5,386 nt of DNA, taken from the NCBI GenBank assembly GCA_902782795.1, contig CACZOT010000099.1, positions 1 through 5,386 on the forward strand, given 5' to 3'. This DNA comes from an uncultured Eubacteriales bacterium (lineage in GTDB: Bacteria; Bacillota; Clostridia; Christensenellales; Aristaeellaceae). The translations under genes and the position numbers were made by a program. The notes below the pieces were generated by a model. It did no database searches. It had not been told where the DNA came from and was given only the letters and a program-made list of their open reading frames with translations. Positions 1 through 5,299 of this stretch are shown piece by piece (position 1 is the first letter of the stretch; each line of letters opens with the position of its first letter).

Positions 1-629
1 ATCGGCAGGGTGATCTTGCGGAAGATGCGCGCGGGAGACGCCCCGTCCACCTTGGCTGCCTTGTAGTAATCCGGGTTCACGCTGGCCAGGGCGCTGGTGA
101 GGATGAGGATCTTGAAGGGCATGACCACCCAGACGGCGTAAAAGCACATGACGAACATCTTCGCCCAGTACGGCCCTTCGATGAAATCCACGCCCGCCCC
201 GCCGAATTTGGCGATGAGCAGGTTCACCAGGCCGTCGGTGTAGGCCGTCTTGCGAAAGAGGATCATGAACACCAGGCCCACGGCCAGGGTGTTGGTGACG
301 TAGGGCAGGAAATACACGGTCTGGAAGGCGCCGCGCAGGGCCTTGATGGAGCTCAAGCCCAGAGAGATGAACAGCGCCAGCAGCGTCGAGAGCGGCACCG
401 TGACGGCCACGATGATGAAGGTGTTCTTGAGCGCCTGCACGAAGTACGGGTCGCTGAGCACATAGCGGAAATTGTACAAGCCCACGCCCTTGTAGCTCTG
501 GCTGGCGAAGTTGTAGCTTTCCTCGAGCGAGTACACGCACACGTCCACCAGCGGGTAGACCATGAACACGCCCAGGAACGCGATGGCCGGCAGAAGATAC
601 AGCCAGGCCTTCATGCTGTTTTTTTTCAT
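1..629 (-). CDS. ABC transporter permease, CUT1 (sugar) type, UgpA/MalF-like; 3' end cut off by the window edge
   Basis: Inner-membrane subunit of a binding-protein-dependent importer; only the first 209 codons are present. I translated it by hand: it begins MKKNSMKAWLYLLPAIAFLG, and a first membrane helix covers about residues 9-33. Further hydrophobic helices lie near 68-92, 101-125 and 157-181. The last residues visible (about 185-209) are the cytoplasmic EAA loop that docks on the ATPase. It reads YYKAAKVDGAS, then I206 and LP, which fits the pattern EAA-x3-G-x9-I-x-LP except that Lys replaces Glu. One or two more helices should follow off the edge. The start ATG shares ATGA with the stop of the upstream ATPase gene, and a GAGG sits 7 bases before it (637-640), so translational coupling is likely. 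The family assignment is firm. The transported solute (oligosaccharide, glycerol phosphate or another polyol) is unknown. Confidence 0.93.
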   Translation of the reverse strand, partial: MKKNSMKAWLYLLPAIAFLGVFMVYPLVDVCVYSLEESYNFASQSYKGVGLYNFRYVLSDPYFVQALKNTFIIVAVTVPLSTLLALFISLGLSSIKALRGAFQTVYFLPYVTNTLAVGLVFMILFRKTAYTDGLVNLLIAKFGGAGVDFIEGPYWAKMFVMCFYAVWVVMPFKILILTSALASVNPDYYKAAKVDGASPARIFRKITLP

Positions 630-1711
630 AGACGCGCCTCGCTCTCCCGGTCAAAGAGGAAGACCTTGCGCGGCTTGAGCGAGAAGCGCACGTTCTCCCC
701 GGCGGGGTCGATGGTGTTCTCCGCGCTGACGATGGAGCGGATGTTGCGGCCGGTCATCTTCTCGTGGGTGGAGACGACGCTCACGTCCCGCCCCATGACC
801 TCGATGCGGTCCAGCTTGCAGGTGAAGGGGCCGTTCTCGTCCGGGATGAAGCCCTCCGGACGGATGGCGACCCAAATTTTCTGGTCCTTCTTCCCCGGCG
901 CGTCCAGGACGGCCTCGGAGCCGATGTACACCTTGCCGGCCCGGATCTCCCCCTCGAAGGTGTTGATCTGCGGCGTGCCTAGGAACTGGGCCACGAAGAG
1001 GTTGGCGGGCTCGTCGTAGACGTCCTGCGGCTTGCCGATCTGCTGGAGGACGCCGTCCTTCATGACCACGATGAGGTCGCTGATGGACATGGCCTCCTCC
1101 TGGTCGTGGGTGACGAAGATGGTGGTGACGCCGGTCTCGCGCTGAATGCGGCGCAATTCCTCGCGCGTCTGGAGACGCAGACGGGCGTCCAGGTTGCTGA
1201 GCGGCTCGTCCAGAAGGAGCACGCGGGGGATCTTCACCAGCGCCCTCGCGATGGCCACGCGCTGCTGCTGGCCGCCGGAGAGCTCCTTGGGCTTGCGCTC
1301 CATGAGCTGATCGATCTGCACCAGCCGCGCGACCTCCCGTGCCTTCGCGCGCATGGCCTCCTTGGTCATCTTCTGCGCGCCTTTGAGGTTCTGGAGCGGG
1401 AAGATGATGTTCTCCTCCACCGTCAGGTGCGGATAAAGCGCGTAATTCTGGAACACCAGGCCCACGCCGCGCTCCTCGGGCGGGAGCTTGGTGACGTCCT
1501 CGCCGCCGAAGAAGATCTGCCCGGAGGTGGGCGTCTCCAGGCCGCTGATGAGGTTCAGGGTGGTGCTCTTTCCGCAGCCACTCGGCCCGAGCAGGCCGAT
1601 GAGCTGGCCGTCCGGAATGGTGAAATCGAAATCGTTCACCGCGATGACGTCCGCGCCCTTTTTGTTGCGCGCCGGAAAGCGCTTGGTGAGGTTTTTGAGA
1701 ACCACTTGCAT
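626..1711 (-). CDS. ABC transporter ATP-binding protein, MalK/MsmX/UgpC type (361 aa)
   Basis: Cytoplasmic ATPase that powers solute import. All nucleotide-binding motifs are intact: Walker A GPSGCGKST (42-50), Q-loop Gln88 in VFQNYALYPH, signature LSGGQQQR (144-151), Walker B VLLLDEP (164-170), D-loop NLDA (173-176) and switch His202 in VTHDQEEAMS. Residues from about 245 to 355 form the C-terminal TOBE/MalK-like regulatory domain, including IRPEGF near 283-288. The length is close to MsmX and UgpC (about 360 aa). The frame stays open upstream to 1822, but that ATG lies before the promoter, so I chose the ATG at 1711. It has AAGGGGAG at 1721-1728, 9 bases away, and starts MQVVLKNLTKRF as family members do. 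It is the first gene of its operon and overlaps the permease by 4 bases. Family members often serve several sugar importers; being linked to a permease suggests it serves at least this one. Confidence 0.96.
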   Translation of the reverse strand: MQVVLKNLTKRFPARNKKGADVIAVNDFDFTIPDGQLIGLLGPSGCGKSTTLNLISGLETPTSGQIFFGGEDVTKLPPEERGVGLVFQNYALYPHLTVEENIIFPLQNLKGAQKMTKEAMRAKAREVARLVQIDQLMERKPKELSGGQQQRVAIARALVKIPRVLLLDEPLSNLDARLRLQTREELRRIQRETGVTTIFVTHDQEEAMSISDLIVVMKDGVLQQIGKPQDVYDEPANLFVAQFLGTPQINTFEGEIRAGKVYIGSEAVLDAPGKKDQKIWVAIRPEGFIPDENGPFTCKLDRIEVMGRDVSVVSTHEKMTGRNIRSIVSAENTIDPAGENVRFSLKPRKVFLFDRESEARL

Positions 1712-1749
1712 GGGCTTCCGCTCCCCTTCCGCCGTTTGTGTCCACGCCT

Positions 1750-1767
1750 TCGGGCCATATAGCCCGA
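1750..1767. promoter_or_regulatory. Short palindrome in the leader of the ABC operon (possible operator or small hairpin)
   Basis: TCGGGC-CATATA-GCCCGA is a perfect 6-bp inverted repeat with a 6-base centre. It sits about 5 to 22 bases downstream of the predicted transcription start, where a repressor could block the promoter. As RNA it would be a small 6-bp hairpin, with no U-run, so it is not a terminator. No protein can be named from the sequence, and a chance palindrome in GC-rich DNA is possible. Confidence 0.3.
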
Positions 1768-1778
1768 TTCTGAATGGG

Positions 1779-1807
1779 ATTGTACCATAAACCGCGTCCC
1801 CTGACAA
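1779..1807 (-). promoter_or_regulatory. Sigma-A/sigma-70 type promoter of the ABC importer operon
   Basis: Read on the minus strand, the -35 box is TTGTCA (1802-1807, 5 of 6 consensus bases). A 17-base spacer follows, then the -10 box TACAAT (1779-1784, 5 of 6). TGG directly before the -10 gives an extended -10. Transcription should start near 1772, leaving a leader of about 60 bases before the ATPase ATG. The promoter sits immediately behind the terminator of the oxidoreductase gene, which supports a separate transcription unit. Confidence 0.82.
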
Positions 1808-1821
1808 TGCCGCCGGGCGCA

Positions 1822-1853
1822 AAAACCGGGAGACGGTTGCGTCTCCCGGTTTT
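1822..1853 (-). terminator. Intrinsic terminator after the Gfo/Idh/MocA-type gene
   Basis: A perfect 13-bp inverted repeat pairs 1822-1834 with 1841-1853 (arm AAAACCGGGAGAC on the plus strand) around a 6-base loop. On the minus strand the hairpin runs straight into TTTTT and starts 9 bases after the oxidoreductase stop codon. Both flanks are A/T runs, so it could also stop plus-strand transcripts, though no plus-strand gene is seen here. It separates this gene from the ABC operon promoter. Confidence 0.9.
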
Positions 1854-1862
1854 GCAGGCGTC

Positions 1863-2942
1863 TTACGCTTCCTGCCAGGGCTGCCGTTCGGTGGGGACAG
1901 GCCGCCCGGTGCGGATGGCCTCGTCCATGGTCAGGTACAGGTAGGTATCCTGCAGGGCCTCGCGCAGGGGGTAGATCTCCTCCCCCGTTTCGATGAGCTT
2001 TTCCATGCCCAGCAGGAGCGAGCCCATGGCGATCTCGTCGTCCGTCAGGCGCGCCTCACGCAGCGCGGCGAAGGGGCTCTCGTACACGAAGCGACCCATC
2101 CAGGTGAAGCCGCGGTGGAAATAGCCCTCGAGGTTGGAATCGCGGCCCATGTCCTGGCGCTCCAGGCGGCTCTGGATAGGCATCTCGCCGTTCCAGAACG
2201 AGACGGCGTAATCGTCGATCTCGCCGCGGTCGCCCTGCACGTTCAGATGCCTCGAGCGGAAATAGTTGAAGTACTGCTCGCCCGCGAAATCGAAAAAGCC
2301 CACCTTGCCGCCGTCGAACGCGAACGCGGCCACCTTGCGGCTGTCCTCGCGCGGGGCGCTGACGCCCTTTTCCAGCGGCGCGCGGCCCACATGCCAGAGA
2401 ACGGGAAACTTGTAGCTCTGCGCCGTAATGGTGCAGGGCGCGTCCCCCACGCCCAGAAGGCGGCGCATCAAGCTGATGCCGTGGTAATCGTGGGCCATGG
2501 AGATGCGCAGGTTGCTGACCTCGCCGATGACGCCCTCGTCCACCAAAGCGCGCACGGCCTTGTGGTAGGGCTGGAGGAAATACTGCTCCGCGACCTGGAT
2601 CTTCGCGCCGTAGGTCTTCTGCATCTCCCAGACGGTCTTCAGCTCCTCGAGGCCGTTGGCGGGCGGCGTCTCGACCAGGAGCGGGAACCCCGCCCGGAGG
2701 ACTTTTTCGATGTACGGGAGCACCACCTGCCGCGGCAGGAGGACAAAGACCATATCGTGCTTCTGGCGGAGGAATTCGTCCAGGTCCGTATAGGCCGGGC
2801 CGAGGCCGCGCGCTTCAAAGGCGCGGGCCTTTTCTTCGTTGCGGAAGAGCACGCCGGAGATCTCGAACTTTTCCGGCGCTTGGCGAACGATGCGCCAATA
2901 GCCTTCCGTGCGCCAACCGTTTCCGATGAAACCGATCTTCAT
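1863..2942 (-). CDS. Gfo/Idh/MocA-family oxidoreductase with a non-canonical active-site motif (359 aa)
   Basis: Predicted cytosolic NAD(P)-binding protein related to sugar and inositol dehydrogenases. The N-terminus MKIGFIGNGWRTEGYW is a Rossmann dinucleotide-binding turn. The N-terminal domain runs to about residue 120 and contains DMVFVLLP (63-70) after the usual DLDEFL segment. The C-terminal sheet domain, which carries substrate binding and dimerisation in the family, follows. The family's catalytic EKP motif reads E91-T92-P93 (VETPPA), so the usual lysine is absent. In the second active-site segment, His154 in HDYHG keeps the conserved histidine place, but the usual aspartate four residues earlier is Ala150. 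The start is set by a near-perfect AAAGGAGG at 2950-2957, 7 bases before the ATG; the longer open frame upstream runs into the amidohydrolase gene. The fold is secure. Whether it is an active dehydrogenase, and on what substrate, is not known. Confidence 0.88.
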   Translation of the reverse strand: MKIGFIGNGWRTEGYWRIVRQAPEKFEISGVLFRNEEKARAFEARGLGPAYTDLDEFLRQKHDMVFVLLPRQVVLPYIEKVLRAGFPLLVETPPANGLEELKTVWEMQKTYGAKIQVAEQYFLQPYHKAVRALVDEGVIGEVSNLRISMAHDYHGISLMRRLLGVGDAPCTITAQSYKFPVLWHVGRAPLEKGVSAPREDSRKVAAFAFDGGKVGFFDFAGEQYFNYFRSRHLNVQGDRGEIDDYAVSFWNGEMPIQSRLERQDMGRDSNLEGYFHRGFTWMGRFVYESPFAALREARLTDDEIAMGSLLLGMEKLIETGEEIYPLREALQDTYLYLTMDEAIRTGRPVPTERQPWQEA

Positions 2943-2949
2943 TGTCGCG

Positions 2950-2957
2950 CCTCCTTT
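2950..2957 (-). promoter_or_regulatory. Strong ribosome binding site that fixes the start of the oxidoreductase
   Basis: AAAGGAGG on the minus strand, 7 bases before the ATG at 2942, is nearly a full match to the anti-Shine-Dalgarno sequence. It decides the start, because the open frame itself extends over 400 bases further upstream into the neighbouring gene. Confidence 0.85.
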
Positions 2958-2964
2958 CTTTGCG

Positions 2965-3008
2965 AAAAAATAGAAATCCGCCAGGGGCTCCATCCCCGGA
3001 GGCCCCTG
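2965..3008 (-). terminator. Terminator-like hairpin between the amidohydrolase and oxidoreductase genes
   Basis: The plus-strand arms CAGGGGCTCC (2982-2991) and GGAGGCCCCTG (2998-3008) form a 10-bp GC-rich stem with one bulged G and a 6-base loop. On the minus strand it is followed, after GCGG, by a T-rich run (ATTTCTATTTTTT, 2965-2977). It lies 11 bases past the amidohydrolase stop codon. The U-run is displaced by about four bases, so it may be a leaky terminator or attenuator. I see no clear promoter between it and the oxidoreductase ATG, which may therefore depend on read-through. Confidence 0.65.
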
Positions 3009-3019
3009 ACGAAGCGAAA

Positions 3020-4426
3020 TCAATCGAAATAGTGCGGAGAGACTCCTTCGGGGATGAGGCACTTGTACTTTTCCCCGGCAAGGCGCTTCTCGAGCTCTTT
3101 CCTGGCCTGATCGATGCGTTCCGGTCGCTCGAGGAGCTTCTCCGCGGTGCGCGCGAGGATCGCTCCGGCCTGGAGCATGCCCTTCATGGCGATGGAGGAT
3201 TTCCCCTGCGCCACCCACTGCCAGCTGTGCGCGCCCGCGCCGTAGCTGTAGCAGTTCAGGTTGGCGGTGGCGGTGGGCGTGACCCAGCTGACGTCGCCGA
3301 CGTCGGTGGAGCCCATCTCGCACTTGTCGGAATGGTCGGTCTCGACGTAATAATCGCACAGGGCGCTCGAGCGGATATTCTCAGCCAAGCGGTCCTTGTC
3401 GCGGACGGAACCCGGCAGGTCGCTCAGCTGGCCGGAGACGTCGAAGGTGTCCTTGAAGCGCTGGGCGTAGGCGCGCTCCTCGGCGGTGTAGCCGGGCACG
3501 CCTAGCTCGCGGAAGGCCTCGTCCATCACGTCCTCCAGGACGAAATTGGGCACGGTGTTGCTCCGGCCCTCGTCGAAGACGATCTCCAGCTCGGTCTCGG
3601 TCATGAGAGCGGCGCCCTGGGCGATGCGTTTCACGCGCTCAAAGAGGCGCTCGCACTTGGGGTTGGTGGTGGAACGCACCAGGTACCTGCTCTCCGCGAA
3701 GGCCTGCACGACGTTGGGCGAGCCGCCGCCGGGATTGGTGATGGCGTAATGCACGCGGTCGCTGTCCTCCATGTGCTCGCGCAGATAGTTGACGCCCACG
3801 TTCATCAGCTCCACCGCGTCCAGCGCGCTGCGGCCCAGGTGCGGCGCGCCGGCCGCGTGCGCCGGGACGCCCTTGAAGCGGAAATAGCACTGGATGCAGC
3901 TCTGGGTGGAGCCGCTGCAGACCATGTGGAAATTGGCGGGGTGCCACGTGAGGGCGACGTCGCAATCGTCAAAGAGGCCGTCCCGGGCCATGTAGGCCTT
4001 GCCGGAGCCGCTCTCCTCTCCGGGGCAGCCATAGACGCGGACGGTGCCGGCATAGCCCTTCTCTTGCATGATATCGCGCAGGGCCAGGCCCGCGGCGATG
4101 GCGCCCACGCCGAGAAGATGGTGGCCGCAGCCCTGGCCCATCTCCTTGCCGGGCTCGGGATCCGGTACGGGGACGTCCGCCTTCTGCTGCAGGCCCCAAA
4201 GAGCGTCGAATTCGCCGAGGATGGCGATGACCGGCTTGCCGCTCCCCCACTGGGCGACGTAGCCCGTGGTCGTGCCGGCGGCGTTGGTGGAGACGGTGAA
4301 GCCCATCTCGCGCAGGTATTCCACCTGCGATTGGCTGCAGGCGAATTCGCGGAAGCCCGGCTCCGGGTTGGCCCAGGCGCGCTCCGCCAGGGCGATCAGG
4401 TCTTTTTCGTATTTTTCCAGCGGCAT
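3020..4426 (-). CDS. M20D-family amidohydrolase/metallopeptidase, AbgB-like (468 aa)
   Basis: Cytosolic di-metal hydrolase that cleaves amide bonds. Its nearest named relative by recognisable motifs is AbgB, subunit B of p-aminobenzoyl-glutamate hydrolase. By comparison with plant ILL2-type M20D enzymes, the metal ligands can be placed at Cys100 and His102 (GCGHH), Glu138, His162 (WHP) and His400 (GAHSWQ). Glu137 in PGEES is the catalytic base. GEFDAL (71-76) and STDVGDVSW (373-381) are also family-typical. The dimerisation domain spans roughly 180-290 and carries the AbgB-like stretch GRSALDAVELMNVG (198-211). Length matches AbgB (about 480 aa). The start at 4426 has AAGGGGG 7 bases upstream (4434-4440); an in-frame ATG at 4465 overlaps the -10 box and cannot be in the transcript. 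No AbgA partner or AbgT transporter gene is in the window, so the substrate remains open (p-aminobenzoyl-glutamate, another N-acyl amino acid, or a dipeptide). No signal peptide is seen. Confidence 0.93.
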   Translation of the reverse strand: MPLEKYEKDLIALAERAWANPEPGFREFACSQSQVEYLREMGFTVSTNAAGTTTGYVAQWGSGKPVIAILGEFDALWGLQQKADVPVPDPEPGKEMGQGCGHHLLGVGAIAAGLALRDIMQEKGYAGTVRVYGCPGEESGSGKAYMARDGLFDDCDVALTWHPANFHMVCSGSTQSCIQCYFRFKGVPAHAAGAPHLGRSALDAVELMNVGVNYLREHMEDSDRVHYAITNPGGGSPNVVQAFAESRYLVRSTTNPKCERLFERVKRIAQGAALMTETELEIVFDEGRSNTVPNFVLEDVMDEAFRELGVPGYTAEERAYAQRFKDTFDVSGQLSDLPGSVRDKDRLAENIRSSALCDYYVETDHSDKCEMGSTDVGDVSWVTPTATANLNCYSYGAGAHSWQWVAQGKSSIAMKGMLQAGAILARTAEKLLERPERIDQARKELEKRLAGEKYKCLIPEGVSPHYFD

Positions 4427-4463
4427 GGATTGTCCCCCTTCCGTATTCCTTCGGTTGGGAAGC

Positions 4464-4469
4464 ATTATA
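4464..4469 (-). promoter_or_regulatory. Extended -10 promoter of the amidohydrolase gene
   Basis: The minus strand reads TGC-TATAAT, a perfect -10 hexamer preceded by the TGn extension. At 17 bases upstream the -35 position is only TTTCCC (3 of 6), so the promoter would rely on the extended -10. A TTGACC lies 24 bases away, too far to be its -35. Transcription would start near 4457, giving a leader of about 30 bases. A GCAC-AC-GTGC inverted repeat (4470-4479) abuts the -10. No terminator is visible after the DUF3793 stop, so read-through from that gene could also contribute. Confidence 0.7.
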
Positions 4470-4511
4470 GCACACGTGCCGCGAAAGGGAAACGGTCAAT
4501 TTGCAGCGGCG

Positions 4512-5072
4512 TCACGCCCCCGGGCAGGCAACGGTGAGGCGCTCGATATCGCGTCCCTGGCTCCACATGCGCATATAGATATCGGAACACTTGCGCAGCA
4601 GGGCGAACTTTTTCCGCGCGGATTCCGCGTCGCCGTAGACCTTCCAGTAGCCGCAGCAGGTGTATTCGTCGCGCCGGTGGATGAAGCCGTCCACGTCCTC
4701 GGGCGGATAGCCGAGAAACAGGCCGATCTCGTGCGGGAACGTCTCCCCCGCATCGGCCAGACGGCGTCGCAGGCAGGCGATACACTGGTTCTCGCCCCGG
4801 CAATCGTACCCGCAGGAGCGCAGAAGCCCTTGCGCCAGCTCGTTTTCCAGATCGGTCGAGAGGCGCTTGGGCCGGTACACGTAGATCAGCGCCGTCCCCT
4901 CCCGCCAGCGCAGCGGCAGCGCGCGCACGCCCTTGCGGCCCAGCCGCGCGTTCAGGGAACGGATGCCGTCGCGCATTTCCTCGTCGCTATCGAAGCGGCA
5001 GGTAAACAGGTTCGCGGTCTTGAGATTGGCCAGAGTCGGCGCGCAGTGGCGCACCACTTTTTCGTCGGACAT
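4512..5072 (-). CDS. DUF3793 family protein, cysteine-rich, function unknown (186 aa)
   Basis: I recognise this as DUF3793, a Firmicutes family without an established function, from FPHEIGLFLGYPPEDV (112-127) and GYWKVYGD (141-148). The length fits the family. There are ten cysteines: 10, 25, 87, 91, 97, 100, 139, 140, 162 and 183. Four form a cluster C-x3-C-x5-C-x2-C (87-100), next to CC at 139-140. This could bind metal or an Fe-S cluster, but that is inference. No signal peptide or membrane helix is visible, so a cytosolic location is expected. The start is supported by GGGAGG at 5081-5086, 8 bases before the ATG. It has its own promoter with two matching palindromes. From memory, relatives often lie near flavodoxin or iron-transport genes; neither is present here. 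Confidence 0.85.
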   Translation of the reverse strand: MSDEKVVRHCAPTLANLKTANLFTCRFDSDEEMRDGIRSLNARLGRKGVRALPLRWREGTALIYVYRPKRLSTDLENELAQGLLRSCGYDCRGENQCIACLRRRLADAGETFPHEIGLFLGYPPEDVDGFIHRRDEYTCCGYWKVYGDAESARKKFALLRKCSDIYMRMWSQGRDIERLTVACPGA

Positions 5073-5089
5073 GCCCTCACCCTCCCATG

Positions 5090-5105
5090 GTTAGATATTT
5101 CTAAC
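5090..5105. promoter_or_regulatory. Downstream operator-like palindrome before the DUF3793 gene
   Basis: GTTAGATATTTCTAAC is a perfect inverted repeat: 6-bp arms around TATT. It lies in the transcribed leader, 3 bases upstream of the GGGAGG ribosome binding site. It matches the site at 5151-5166 at 13 of 16 positions. The GTTAG/CTAAC half-sites resemble those of DtxR/IdeR-type metal-dependent repressors, whose published consensus contains GGTTAG and CTAACC. As RNA it would be a weak A/U-rich hairpin, so a DNA operator is the better reading. Confidence 0.55.
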
Positions 5106-5121
5106 TCATCTCCCGGAAAAG

Positions 5122-5140
5122 CGCCTGCACCGGGCAGGCG
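5122..5140 (-). other. GC-rich hairpin in the DUF3793 leader
   Basis: CGCCTGC and GCAGGCG form a perfect 7-bp stem with a 5-base loop, followed on the minus strand by C-TTTT-CC. The U-run is short, so it is a poor terminator as it stands. CCCGG in the loop region could instead pair with CCGGG at 5113-5117, giving an alternative fold. It may be an attenuator, an mRNA-stabilising structure, or chance. Confidence 0.4.
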
Positions 5141-5150
5141 GATCTCCGCA

Positions 5151-5168
5151 GTTAGTTATATTTAACTA
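5151..5168. promoter_or_regulatory. Operator-like palindrome over the DUF3793 transcription start
   Basis: GTTAGTTATATTTAAC (5151-5166) matches the downstream site at 13 of 16 positions and keeps the outer GTTA-N8-TAAC pattern. An overlapping perfect palindrome, TAGTTA-TATT-TAACTA, covers 5153-5168. The site covers about +1 to +17 relative to the predicted start, a classic place for a repressor. Starts of the two sites are 61 bp apart, about six helical turns, so both could be bound on the same face of the DNA. Confidence 0.6.
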
Positions 5169-5173
5169 TATCG

Positions 5174-5202
5174 ATCCTACCACGTTCTCTCTCCCCTGTC
5201 AA
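5174..5202 (-). promoter_or_regulatory. Promoter of the DUF3793 gene
   Basis: The minus strand has a perfect -35 box TTGACA (5197-5202), a 17-base spacer and a weaker -10 box TAGGAT (5174-5179, 4 of 6), with TGG giving an extended -10. Transcription should begin near 5167, leaving a leader of about 95 bases that contains two palindromes and a hairpin. Such a promoter would be active unless repressed. Confidence 0.75.
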
Positions 5203-5246
5203 GCGCCCGCGCTCATTTTTCCCGCGGGATGGGCCTTCTATCCGAT

Positions 5247-5287
5247 AAAAAAAGCGAGCCGGGGACGGCTTTTCGTCCGCGGCTCGC
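5247..5287 (-). terminator. Intrinsic terminator after the aldo/keto reductase-like gene
   Basis: The outer arms GCGAGCCG (5254-5261) and CGGCTCGC (5280-5287) and the inner arms GGACG (5263-5267) and CGTCC (5274-5278) form a 13-bp stem with one G-G mismatch and a 6-base loop. On the minus strand it is followed directly by seven Ts (5247-5253). It begins 12 bases past the stop codon at 5300 and isolates the DUF3793 promoter from upstream transcription. Confidence 0.92.
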
Positions 5288-5299
5288 GAAAACGTTTGC

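Noticed and set aside
626..1822. Longer version of the ATPase starting at 1822
   Set aside because: The extra 37 codons lie over the promoter and leader, and the upstream ATG sits in the preceding terminator. The family-typical N-terminus and ribosome binding site support 1711.
2115..3032. Long plus-strand open frame (305 codons) opposite the oxidoreductase
   Set aside because: It is antisense to a gene with clear family motifs and a strong ribosome binding site. Its composition (rich in Ala, Arg, Val, Leu, His, Asp) is that of a GC-rich shadow frame, with no recognisable domain.
3020..4465. Amidohydrolase start at 4465
   Set aside because: That ATG overlaps the TATAAT -10 box, so it is upstream of the transcription start. 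The ATG at 4426 has a ribosome binding site at the right distance.
4470..4479. GCAC-AC-GTGC inverted repeat beside the amidohydrolase -10 box
   Set aside because: The arms are only 4 bp, easily found by chance in this base composition. It is not supported by a second copy in the window.
5079..5090. Tiny upstream open frame ATG-GGA-GGG-TGA overlapping the DUF3793 ribosome binding site
   Set aside because: It is three codons long, has no ribosome binding site of its own and probably arises by chance from the GGGAGG motif.
3749..5165. Plus-strand open frames of 262 and 299 codons over the amidohydrolase and DUF3793 genes
   Set aside because: They overlap each other and two well-supported minus-strand genes and cross the promoter and operator regions. 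They show no domain or plausible ribosome binding site.
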